DNA from: Parietichytrium sp. I65-24A
Taxonomy: Eukaryota; Sar; Bigyra; Thraustochytrida; Thraustochytriidae
Direction of reading: 5' to 3'
Length of the DNA: 38,493 nt
NCBI GenBank assembly: GCA_012862575.1
Contig: BLSF01000137.1
Location: 1-38,493, forward strand
Position 1 is the first letter of the stretch; each line of letters starts with the position of its first letter. The notes under the pieces are model-generated. The model searched no databases, was not told the origin of the DNA, and saw only the letters and a list, made by a program, of their open reading frames with translations. The position numbers were made by a program, and so were the translations under genes. Shown here piece by piece: positions 1 through 9,321 of the stretch.

Positions 1-678
1 CAGTATGCTCGTGTGGTCTCGCAAGGGTGTCGTTGAAGCTTTACAAACAGAATCGCACAATCAACACAACGAAATCGCATTTCCTACGTCTCGGTGTTCT
101 CAATCTGTTTTCGGGGACGAATCTGGAAGAAGAAACATTTTGTCAGAGATAAATCCTGCAAATTGCAGGTCTTTAATACTGCTACCGGAAGATACCATTC
201 CATACTGGTACTGGTACCTCCTGCTACGGGTAGCCACAACTACTCATAACTACTCACTAATAATCGCACGATTCGCATAATACAATCTACAGATATCTAC
301 AGTGCTTCTTTTTAATAGAACCTTAGTGCTCGCACACCCTCGATCACCCGATATAGCAACCATCTACCCTTTCCTCTAATTGCTCACGCAGCAGGAAGAA
401 GCATGCCGGGAAAGGGGAGGTACTCTCAAGTACTCAGTAGGTACGCATTAGAGACATTAGAGACAAACTTACATCGAGATAATCAAGATAGCTCGTAGAG
501 TCAGTCAGTCAGCGAGTAGCGTTGCACGAGGCACAAATGTGACAAATGTGACGATTGTGACGATTGTGAGTGACAAGTGACAGAAGAAGAAGTTGGAGAA
601 GGGCAGTTCGCAGTTCGCACGGAAGAGGTCACGGTACTCGAGTATCGCGCGAGAGAAGGCTGTCACGACGGAGGAAAG
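1..678. other. intergenic and 5' flank, no gene seen
   Basis: No supported coding region was seen; the open frame at 5-280 has no family resemblance. It contains one copy of a 15-base palindrome (155-169) that recurs downstream of the GAPDH gene, and a near-copy of the GTACT(C/G)AGTAC motif around 430-440. The start of the LRR gene lies at its right end. Confidence 0.6.
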
Positions 679-3600
679 ATGTACCGGAACACGACCGTTT
701 GTGGCGTCAAGCAGAAGGTTTGGGATGCGGACTCGCTGGGCGAGGGACTGAAGGCTTTTGACCGAGAAGTGGCCGTGGAGTGAGTAATTGATATTGCAGA
801 GTAAAAAAACCAACGCAGCTGGTTTTCTGATTCTGATGATGCTCTTCCTTTCATGCACAGTCTGGGTTATGAGGACCTTGGGAATGACGGAGCAACGAAA
901 ATCGCCGTGGCGCTCTACGGAAATGAAACGCTTCAAGTCTTGTGGTAAGTCAAGCATGTGTTGAGCAATTGAGCTCCAAACTGATTGTTTTGGTCCAGCA
1001 GTTGAGAGTCTTATCAAACCTTCACGTTCACTCCATTTCAAGTTGCGGACCTGGACAACGGCGTTTGGTTGAAACGTTCAGCTTATCTGCTGACCTCGTT
1101 CGTCTTCTGTGTCTGCCAATTTTTTTTGTCTTCTTGTGATGACATAGTCTTCCTTCGTGTGCAATTGGCGATAACGGAGCATCAGCGATTGCCCGCGCGT
1201 TGGAGAAGAACACTGCACTGACCACATTGGAGTACGTGTGACTTTGACACCGGTTTGCTGAAATAGTTCTGTGCTTTACTAAGTATTCTATTGCATGCCC
1301 TTTTGTACTGAAATAGGCTTGGTTGCAACAAAATTGGCCCTGAAGGAGGAAAAGCGATCGGCCGTGCGTTGGAAAGGGACACTGTATTGACGTCGTTGAG
1401 GTACGTGTGACTGTGACACCGGTTTTGTGCAAGAATTAGTGTCTCGCTAAAATGTGACAGACGAGTTCTTGATTTCTTGAAATGAATTAGTCTTTGTGTG
1501 AATAAAATTGGCGATGAAGGAGCATCAGGAATCGGTCGCGCATTGGAGAAGAACACTGCGCTGACTTCGCTGGAGTACGTGTGACTTGTAACCTGACTTG
1601 ATGGAGGACGTTCGTTACCTTGCTAGCGAGACATTCTCGTTCGTTCTCGGTAGCTGACAAGGTATTGTGTCTTTTGATGAAATAGTCTTTCTTGCAATGA
1701 CATTGACGCTCAGGGGGCAACATCGATTGCTCGCGCGCTGATGATGAATACTGCGCTGACCTCCTTAGAGTACGTAGGACTTGGACATTGGTTTGGCGAG
1801 AAGGTTTAGTAGCTTGCTAGATTTCTTTGATCTCGATATCTGACGATTTAAGTCTTCATGTATTGAAATAGTATGTCCCAGAATAGAGTTGACCGATGGG
1901 GATCAGAGATCAGTCGCGCGTTGGTGAAGATGACTGCGCTGACTTGCATGAAGTACGTGTGACTTTGGTACACCGGTTTTGGGGGAAAGTCTAGTACCTT
2001 GGTGAACTTCCCCGTTCCTTTGTGACTGACAATTTCGTGTCGCCTTGACGAGGTAGTCCATTCAAAGGCCACTTTGCCACTAAGGGAGCATCAGCGATCG
2101 CTCAAGTGTTGAAACGTAATACTCCATTGACTTCCCTGAAGTACGTGTGATTGTGACGCCAGTTCTGTGCATAAAACTCGGTGTTCGGTACCTTGCTAAA
2201 CAAATTTTCGGGCTTCTTTTGCTGGAGTAGTCTTTCTTTGAATGATATTGGCACAGAAAGAGCATCAGTGATCATTCGCGCGTTGGAGAAGAACACTGTC
2301 TTGACTTCGTTGGAGTATGTGCGAATTTGACACCGGTTGGTGAAAATGTTTCGGTAATACCTAAACTTTCCCAGACTTGATGGCTGACGATTTCGTGTCT
2401 CCATTGTAATAAAATAGTTTTTCGATGAATAGCGTTGGCGCTAAAGGAGCATTAATGTTCAGTCGCGCGCTGGAAAAGAACACTGCGCTGGCCGACTTGA
2501 GGTACGTGTGGCCTTGACAGCGGGTTTGTGCAAGGTTAAGACCTCGCTATGTTCTCTCGCCTTTTGCGGCTGACAACTTCAATGAACATGTCTTTTTGCA
2601 ATGAAATAGTCTTCGAGGAAATAGAATTGGCGGCAAAGGAGCATCAGCGATCGGCCGCGCGTTGGAGAGGAACACTGCGCTGACCTCCTTGGAGTACGTG
2701 TGACTTTGACACCGGTTTTGTGCAATTTTTTAAGATCTTTTAAGATTAAGATCTCGTCTTTTGTGTGGCTGACGACTTGATTCTATTCTTTTTGCTGGAA
2801 CAGTCTTAGCATCAATGAAATTGATGAAGTATTCGGTCTATTCAGTCCACTGCATCGGAACAATACGCTGATTTCGTTGAAGTACGTGCTACTTTGGCAC
2901 CAGTGAACTTTCTCGGATTTGGTGGCTGACGACTTGATGTCTTTTTGCAATGAAATAGGCTTACAGGAAATAAAATTGGCGATGAAGGAGCATCAGCGAT
3001 CGGTCGCGCGTTGGAGAAGAACACTGCGCTGACTACATTGGAGTACGTGTGACTTTGACACCGGTTCGGTGAAAGTTTTTAGCACCTAGTAAACTTTCTC
3101 GGACTTGGTGGCTGACGATATCATGTGTTTTTGTAATGAAATAGTCTTTGGAATAACAACATTGGCGATGGAGGAGCGTCCGCGATCGGTCGCGCGTTGG
3201 AGAAGAACACTGCGCTGAATACATTATAGTACGTGTGACTTTGACAGCAGTTTGGTGAAAGAGATTAGTCTCTTGCTGAACTTTCTCGGACTTGGTGGCT
3301 GACGATTTCNCTTGGTGGCTGACGGTTTCATGTCTTTTGGTAATGAAATAGTCTTTATTATAACAAGATTGGCGATGAAGGAGCATCAGCGATCGGTCGC
3401 GCGTTGGAGAAGAACACTGCGCTGACTACGTTGGGGTACGTGTGGCTTTGACACCGGTGTAGTGACAATTTTTAGCACCCTACTAAACTTTCTCGGACTT
3501 GGTGGCTGACGATTGTCTTTTGGTAATGAAATAGTCTTTATTATAACAATATTGGGGCTGAAGGAGCATCAGCGATCGGTCGCGCGTTGGAGAAGAACAC

Positions 3601-4323
3601 TGCGCTGACTACATTGGAGTACGTGTGAATTTCACACCGGTTTGGTGAAATTTTTAGCACCTACTAAACTTTCTCGGACTTGGTGGCTGACGATTTCATG
3701 TCTTTTTGCAATGAAATAGTCTTTCATCTAATGAAGTTGGTGATGGAGGAGCATCAGCGATCGGCCGCGCGTTGGAGAAAAATACTGCGCTGACTATATT
3801 GGAGTACGTGTGACGTTTGATGCCCGTTTGGTGAACAAGATTAAGTCTCTCGCTGAACTTTCTCGGGCGTGGTGGCTGACGCGATCATGTCTTTTTGTAA
3901 TGAAACAGTCTTCAAAATAATGAAATCGGCGATTTCGGAGCATCAGCGATCCGCCGCGCACTGGAGAAGAACACTACGCTGACTCGACTGGAGTACGTGT
4001 GATTTTTGCACCAGCTTTGTGCAAAAATGTAGATTCTTGCTACATTTTTACGGTCTTTTGTTGCTGACGACTTCTTGTTGTTTTGTACTGAGTTAGTGCG
4101 CTTAGGGTAGGAGATTGGTCGTGTTGAAAAAACTTTGTGGCGAGCAATCTCATTTACGAACTCGTTGTGCAAATGCGAGTGGTGAATGAGATCCACGGAC
4201 GCAAAGTCTTTCTATTCGGAAGCAATCAATCGCGATCGGTACATGAACGAAGAATCTCAACGCACGATCGAAGATATTGCTCGCTACTGGCGCATGAATG
4301 CCGAATGGCTAGTGGAATCCTGA
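679..4323 (+). CDS. Leucine-rich-repeat protein (ribonuclease-inhibitor type), one exon per repeat
   Basis: A spliced gene of 19 exons, about 550 residues. Exons: 679-779, 861-944, 1148-1231, 1317-1400, 1491-1574, 1686-1769, 1872-1952, 2057-2140, 2231-2314, 2418-2501, 2610-2693, 2804-2881, 2959-3042, 3145-3228, 3352-3435, 3535-3618, 3720-3803, 3909-3992, 4191-4323. Exons 2-18 each encode one LRR of about 28 residues with the pattern LxxNxIGDEGASAIGRAL then EKNTALTTLE, typical of RNI/NLR-type repeats that form a curved protein-binding solenoid. Fifteen are exactly 84 bases, one is 81 and one is 78; all begin with the third base of a codon, so the frame holds throughout. Donors are mostly GTACGTGTG, acceptors mostly GAAATAG. 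ATG 679 is the first in-frame ATG. The final acceptor (4190) is inferred from phase and is the least certain junction; an alternative acceptor at 4110 would end the protein at 4189. No signal peptide or membrane helix is seen. The partner is unknown. Confidence 0.85.
861..3992 (+). repeat. tandem array of 17 exon-intron units
   Basis: Each unit is an 84-base LRR exon plus an intron of mostly 85-120 bases. Introns share their first 25 or so bases (GTACGTGTGACTTTGACACC), a middle block around TGGCTGACGA that holds a CTGAC-type branch point, and the end TTGCAATGAAATAG. Units from about 2959 to 3803 are nearly identical in exons and introns, which points to recent unit duplication or gene conversion. 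Units near 1872 and 2804 have drifted and lost one and two codons. Confidence 0.9.
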
Positions 4324-4951
4324 GGCCTCCGGAGATCATGACCCAACATGTGCCCCTTGAAAGAATGAATCCAGTGATCCTTTGGCGATCATCGTCGTTT
4401 TGCTCACTGTCAATCAACTGGAAAAAAGAAAAACCACAACTTATGACTGACTTCCTCGTAGTTTAGTTGGATAGAACTGCGCCACGAGCAAATCACTGAG
4501 TGCTGAGTACCACTATTCAAGTCTCAGGCACTAATTAATACCATATTCAACATTACACCATTTCTCAACGAGCCTTGAATACCCAGACTCACCAGCACAC
4601 ACCCGCACGATACCACGAAACTTATACTAGACTCTACTCAAAATCAACCCTCCGCTACTAGCTATCTAGCTAGATAGCTATCTACTAGCCAAGACTACAG
4701 AGCAAACACAGTAGTAGCGAACAGCTAGTGCAAAACGGTAGAAACACAGAGGCAAATGAGTTGAGGGGAAACAAGAAACCATCTCAAAAGCTCTACTATA
4801 GCTAGCTACTAGCTATCGTAACCACGTAATAGTAGTAGTAGCTGTAGACTAGCTAGAGCTAGCTAGCTTCCTTACTCTCTCATTTTGTCTCTTTCTCTCT
4901 CAGACTTCTCAGACTCTCTCTCCCTTCACCAACACCGTGTGAGAGAGAGCC
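4324..4951. other. intergenic, AGCTAG/CTAT-rich simple sequence
   Basis: No gene was seen. Around 4640-4870 there are many short AGCTAGCTA and ACTAGCTATC stretches with self-complementary character. The last 70 bases before the RUS start are CT-rich (4875-4925), a likely 5' leader or promoter-proximal tract. Confidence 0.5.
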
Positions 4952-6829
4952 ATGCTCCTGTCCCTTCCCCTCTCTCGCGCGTCGCGTACGCCGCCGCGTA
5001 CGTCCCGTGTCCTCGGCGCGTACGTGACGCGCAGCCTCTCTCTCATCGTGCGGCAGGAGCAGGACGGCTCTCGCTCTCGCCCGTACCAAGTCCGCCCCGG
5101 CGCCGCCCCTCACACAGCCTCCCCGCCGGGTTCTCCCTCCCGTTCCCCGGGTTCTCTTTGTTCCCCCGGTTCCGGATCTGGTTCCGGAGAACCGGATGCC
5201 TCGCCGGGTTCTGGTTCCGGTTCTCGGGTTCTTGCGGGGACGGTCCGCGGCGCGCTGGTGTCCGCGGCATACGGCGGTTGGTCCGCGCTTCTTCCGCGTC
5301 GTCACGAGGAGACGTGCGGCGCGGGGTACGCAACCTACGCCGCGTGGACGATGGCGGGGTCCGCGCTGGGAACCGCGGGGGGTGTCCTCGGCACGCAGCA
5401 GCTCCTCGCCGCCGTAGGTGTGGGGTCCGCGGCGTCCGCGGCAGTGTCCGCGGGCGCCACCTGGGTCCTCAAGGACGGACTGGGACAGCTGGGCGGCATG
5501 GCCTTCGCGTACGCCACCAACCAGCGGCTGGACGCGGAGCCGCGCCGATGGCGCCTCCTCGCGGCCGTAGCGCTGGACATAGCCGCGCTGGTAGAAGTCG
5601 CATGCCCGTTCCTGGTGGCGTACGCGGCGGGGGGGTACGCGCACGCTGTGGGAGGGCACGCGGCCGTGTTTCTCGGGGTGGCGGCCGCGGCGAATGTGGC
5701 AAAGAACGCCGGATGGCTGGCGGCATCGGCGGCCAGGGCGGGGATCCATAGGGCGTTTATGAGGGCGGAGAATCTGGCGGACCTGACGGCCAAGGCGGGG
5801 TCGCAGACGATTGCGGCAAGCGTGGCAGGGACGGCGGTGGGACTGGGCGTGGCCGCGGCGCTGGGAGAGAGACCGAGTGTGGAGTGGGCACTGGCGGCGA
5901 CGGCGGCGCTGGCGGTGTTGCATGTGGCCGCGACGAGGATGGCGATGGATGCGGTGGTGCTGAGGACGCTGAATTTGCAGAGATTCTGGCTGGCGATTAG
6001 GCCGTGTATGCAGTGGAGGCTCGCAGGCGGTGCCATTGGAACGCAGAATGGCATGCACAATGGCATGCACAATGGCATGCACAATAATGGCATGCACAAC
6101 AATGGCATGCACAATGGCTTTCACAATGGCGTGCAAAATGGCGTGTACAATGACATGCACAATAATGGCATGCACAACAATGGCATGCACAATGGCTTTC
6201 ACAATGGCGTGCAAAATGGCGTGTACAATGACATGCACAATGGCATGCACAATGGCATGCACAATGGCATGCACATGCACAATCACTTGCACATGCGCGT
6301 GGAGGCTGGCGCCGCGCTGTCGCCGGAGGAGGTGGCCACGCAGGAGCGCATCGTGCACTTTGGCGAGCTGGGCACGCGGCGATATGCCGGGTCCGTGCTG
6401 GAGCATCTTCCAGCCGTGAAAGGCGGCGGAGAGGCGGTGCCGGGAGTGCGCCTGCGCATCGGCACGCCGCTACATGTCGCGTTCAAAGACGGCGCCGTGC
6501 TGAGTGCGGCACTGGAAGAGGCCAAGCAGCGCGGCGACAGGCACGTGCTCGCGTGCGACGGCAACGCGACGCTGCACCTTCTTTTTATGACGGACCCCTC
6601 GCCCGCGGACACGATGCGCGCCATGTTGCACGCGGTCCTCGCGTACCAGGTTCTCGCGTTCGACACCTCAATGCGCACCGATGCGCTGGCCGGCCCGCGC
6701 CTGGCCAGGACATTCTTCGCAGAGGCAGATGTCCAGGCGCTTCTTGCTCGGCTAGGCGCGCACGGATGGGACTTGGAGAACTTTTTCTTCGAGCCGTCGC
6801 GCTCCAGGATCGAAGTGCAGGACGCTTGA
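4952..6829 (+). CDS. RUS family (DUF647) membrane protein with NGMH repeat insertion
   Basis: An unspliced protein of 625 residues from ATG 4952. Residues about 140-350 match the RUS (root UV-B sensitive, DUF647) core: GTQQLLAAVGVG, WVLKDGLGQLGG, RLDAEPRRWRLLA, a hydrophobic stretch, then NLADLTAKAGSQT. RUS proteins are organelle or membrane proteins; in plants RUS1/RUS2 act in UV-B sensing and auxin-linked seedling growth, but the biochemical role is unclear. Several Ala/Gly/Val-rich stretches (about 205-225, 230-255, 285-330) are likely membrane-associated. The first 45 residues are rich in Ser, Arg and Thr and could be an organelle-targeting peptide (inference). Residues 45-95 are Pro/Ser/Gly-rich. 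Residues 364-448 are a Met/His/Asn repeat not expected in the family, followed by a C-terminal domain ending FFEPSRSRIEV. The gene is strikingly GC-rich compared with its flanks. Confidence 0.85.
   Translation: MLLSLPLSRASRTPPRTSRVLGAYVTRSLSLIVRQEQDGSRSRPYQVRPGAAPHTASPPGSPSRSPGSLCSPGSGSGSGEPDASPGSGSGSRVLAGTVRGALVSAAYGGWSALLPRRHEETCGAGYATYAAWTMAGSALGTAGGVLGTQQLLAAVGVGSAASAAVSAGATWVLKDGLGQLGGMAFAYATNQRLDAEPRRWRLLAAVALDIAALVEVACPFLVAYAAGGYAHAVGGHAAVFLGVAAAANVAKNAGWLAASAARAGIHRAFMRAENLADLTAKAGSQTIAASVAGTAVGLGVAAALGERPSVEWALAATAALAVLHVAATRMAMDAVVLRTLNLQRFWLAIRPCMQWRLAGGAIGTQNGMHNGMHNGMHNNGMHNNGMHNGFHNGVQNGVYNDMHNNGMHNNGMHNGFHNGVQNGVYNDMHNGMHNGMHNGMHMHNHLHMRVEAGAALSPEEVATQERIVHFGELGTRRYAGSVLEHLPAVKGGGEAVPGVRLRIGTPLHVAFKDGAVLSAALEEAKQRGDRHVLACDGNATLHLLFMTDPSPADTMRAMLHAVLAYQVLAFDTSMRTDALAGPRLARTFFAEADVQALLARLGAHGWDLENFFFEPSRSRIEVQDA
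6047..6290 (+). repeat. in-frame AATGGCATGCAC minisatellite with 78-bp duplication
   Basis: Lies inside the RUS coding region. The basic unit is the 12-mer AATGGCATGCAC (Asn-Gly-Met-His), varied by AAC/AAT insertions and by Phe-His, Val-Gln and Val-Tyr variants. A 78-base block is repeated perfectly at 6083-6160 and 6161-6238. All units keep the frame. The result is a His/Met/Asn-rich segment of about 80 residues. Confidence 0.95.
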
Positions 6830-6963
6830 TGGCCTGGCTTACCTCTCCTCCTGGAGCCCCTTTGATGTACTTGTTGTACCAGACCGACCGACGGGGCCGC
6901 TGCGGCGTGTGTGAAATCCGTTGTCGCATCTGGCCACCGGGAACGCCGCGATGCGCCGCACGC

Positions 6964-6994
<31 letters not shown>

Positions 6995-7728
6995 CCTCTG
7001 ACTGTATTCTAGAATGGGCAGCTGGCTGGGGAAAATTTTCCCATCTCATTTCATTAGAATGAATAGTTAGATCTGATCTGTGACGAATTCTGTTCTGTGC
7101 CTGGGCCGCCCGTTGGACGGGCCGCCTGCTTGCCGTTTGTTTGACCGACACGGTGCCTCGTTTGATATGAAGAAGAGTAAAGAAGGAGAAGAAGAAAGAG
7201 TTTTGAAAAGTTATTCATGGCTATGTTATTCGCATTCTGCATTTGGTGTTTTTTCTATGATAGAATTCCCGCAATCGTCATATTATATTATGTTATTTCA
7301 TGTTATTTTTTATACGGGGATCTCGCCGTCTATTTATTTCTACAGAGCACGCGCGCGTGAGTCGCGCATGTCAAGCTAGAAGTACTTGCTCTTCGTTGAT
7401 GATGATCTGTTACATTCATTTCATTTAACAGTGAGACAAAACAAAAAAGAAAAGGTAAAAGGAAAAAGGATACAAGATCGATTGTTGTCAAAAATCAAAA
7501 TGTACAGCACCCCGGCCAGCGCAAAGCGCCAAAGGCAGAAGCACATTGGCTTGAAAAAAAAAGAAAATTAGCCAGTCACCCGCAAGTGCCAAAACGGGTG
7601 TCAGAGCAGCAAGACCATTCATTGCAAGATTGACGGATGGATGGATAGGTGAATGATGATGAAAAGAAATAAAATAAGAAAGCTAGAGCACAAATGCCGC
7701 CAGCCTTGCCAAATTGGCCTGCTGCCAT
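6830..7728. other. intergenic with GA microsatellite
   Basis: Convergent space between the RUS gene and the minus-strand MATH-BTB gene. It holds a (GA)n microsatellite at 6965-6992 and an AT-rich stretch at about 7170-7680, likely 3' UTR and terminator sequence for both genes. No coding region is supported. Confidence 0.5.
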
Positions 7729-9321
7729 CTAACCAGTGCGTGACTTGACCTGATACTTGAGAACCTCCACCAAAATATCCTTGGGCAGGTCCTTGAGCTG
7801 GAGGTCCGAAAGCTCCACGTTCCCCGTACAGATATATTCAATGCAAATCCTCTTGAGCGTGTCCGCCCCGCATGCGTCCGCCGCCCGGAGCAAGTCGAAC
7901 ACACAGTACTCATCCACGATGCCAATCAGGTATTGCTCGCATGTACTCTGGAGATGGACCAAATTGTACTTGTCCGCGGCTATCATTAACCCCAAAATTA
8001 TATCATTCCCCGAATCCTCCACTTCCTCAGATACCGACTCGTCCATCTCACCGTCCTGCGCCGCGCGCGCTGCGCTCCCCGCGTCCCCGATCCTACGCCG
8101 CTTTCTACGCCCTTGCCCACTTGCAGAGTCATCCATCTGCGACATGACGTGGGGGGCATTCGACGTCGGGGGGCCGTCCCTCGAACACGAAACGATGAGC
8201 GAATCGTCCGGGCCATGGCGGCGGCTCTTGCTCTCTTCCTCGTCTGAGATTGGGACCTCCAGTGGCGTGCTGAACAGCTCCTCGTTCAGGCTGCCTTTGT
8301 ACAAAAAGTACAGTAGCTCCGCGAAAACATTGCCCGAAATGTCAGGGATCTCTATCCTCATGAGCTTGGAGCAGTCGGAGATACCCTTGCCCCTCACCGT
8401 GGCGATTTTCGACCAAAGCTTGGGAGCCTTGCCCGAAGGCGCTGGCGGTCTGGCAGGGTGGTGAACTGTGGACGATGTGACGGAAGGTGAAGAAGAAGGC
8501 GAGGGCGAAGAAACGATGGATGAGGACGATGGCAGAGCGGGAAATTGTAGGTTTGAAGAGGCACAGTTTGCAGTGGAGCTGGTGTGGCCCTCCTTAAACG
8601 GGCCGGATAGCATCTTGGCAAGGACTTGCGAGCGTGCGACGAGGATTTGCCGATGCGCTAAGAGCTCGGTCAAGCCGCCGTCTAGACTAATCACCACGTC
8701 CGCAAAGTCCCCGCTTTCCAGCAGGTGCACCAGATCCTCACCTAATGTGTCTACCGTCGTTTGCACAGACCTGCTCATTACTTCTGTGGGGCCGACAACC
8801 ACCACCGTGGCTTCGAAGATCAGAACCTCATTCTTCAGAAACCCGCGCCGTGGATCCAGCACCTTTGCCCGCTTGACGAACTTGCTCCAACCCCAGTGCC
8901 GCCCCCGGTTGAACTCGTTCCGCTGATCGCCCTTGTCCCAGCCCTTCTCGATGGTGTCCTCCGGGTACACCTGGTTCACGCACCTCAGCACCCAGCTCGC
9001 CACGGCCTTGGGCTCCGGGCCCATGTACCTCAAATACACGCTCAGATAGTCCCCTGTGCCGCCTTTCGGAAACATGAGCAGCTCGAAGTTGTGCCCGCCC
9101 ACGGTGAAAGGCCCGCTGTTGGACGTGGAGCTGGACTGCGAGAGATGTTTTGCGAATGAGGAAACCTTGAAACGATGCCCCCCACGGAAGCACTTGACCA
9201 CCGCCGCAGATTCCGTCACGGGCTCGTTCACTACGCCCACTTTGCGGTTCAAGAGCGAAGAGAACGACTCGTTCTTCTCCTCATGAGGGCCGCCGTCGTC
9301 CGACGTCTGCCGGTCGCCCAT
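7729..9321 (-). CDS. MATH-BTB/POZ domain protein (SPOP-like, likely Cullin-3 adaptor)
   Basis: A 530-residue, unspliced protein starting at ATG 9321. Residues about 40-178 form a MATH (TRAF-like) domain, with GPFTVGGHNFELLMFPKG, YLSVYLRYMGPEP, NEFNRGRHWGWSKFV and FLKNEVLIFEATV. A BTB/POZ domain begins near 198 (LLESGDFADVVISLDGG, AHRQILVARSQVLAKML). It is broken by two low-complexity insertions: a Ser/Pro-rich one at 247-300 and an acidic/basic one at 352-440, before IILGLMIAADKYNL and a BACK-like tail (470-525). RRKRRRI at 405-411 is a possible nuclear signal. In this family MATH binds a substrate and BTB binds Cullin-3, giving a ubiquitin ligase; that role is inferred from the domain order. 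The split BTB is unusual and may alter Cul3 binding. Confidence 0.88.
   Translation of the reverse strand: MGDRQTSDDGGPHEEKNESFSSLLNRKVGVVNEPVTESAAVVKCFRGGHRFKVSSFAKHLSQSSSTSNSGPFTVGGHNFELLMFPKGGTGDYLSVYLRYMGPEPKAVASWVLRCVNQVYPEDTIEKGWDKGDQRNEFNRGRHWGWSKFVKRAKVLDPRRGFLKNEVLIFEATVVVVGPTEVMSRSVQTTVDTLGEDLVHLLESGDFADVVISLDGGLTELLAHRQILVARSQVLAKMLSGPFKEGHTSSTANCASSNLQFPALPSSSSIVSSPSPSSSPSVTSSTVHHPARPPAPSGKAPKLWSKIATVRGKGISDCSKLMRIEIPDISGNVFAELLYFLYKGSLNEELFSTPLEVPISDEEESKSRRHGPDDSLIVSCSRDGPPTSNAPHVMSQMDDSASGQGRRKRRRIGDAGSAARAAQDGEMDESVSEEVEDSGNDIILGLMIAADKYNLVHLQSTCEQYLIGIVDEYCVFDLLRAADACGADTLKRICIEYICTGNVELSDLQLKDLPKDILVEVLKYQVKSRTG

Noticed and set aside
505-3386. Multiple minus-strand frames across the LRR array
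   Set aside because: They are antisense readings of exon-intron units; no domain, and the plus-strand splice pattern explains the region fully.
861-3992. Regular direct repeats that resemble a CRISPR-like array
   Set aside because: The repeats are coding LRR exons alternating with similar introns; the spacers are not unique and the genome is eukaryotic.
4885-5751. 288-codon plus-strand frame overlapping the RUS gene
   Set aside because: Arg/Ala/Gly-rich shadow frame; the RUS frame carries the conserved motifs.
4880-6406. 508-codon minus-strand frame opposite the RUS gene
   Set aside because: It is an antisense shadow of a GC-rich gene whose repeat lacks stops in all frames; there is no domain, and the product is low-complexity Arg/His-rich.
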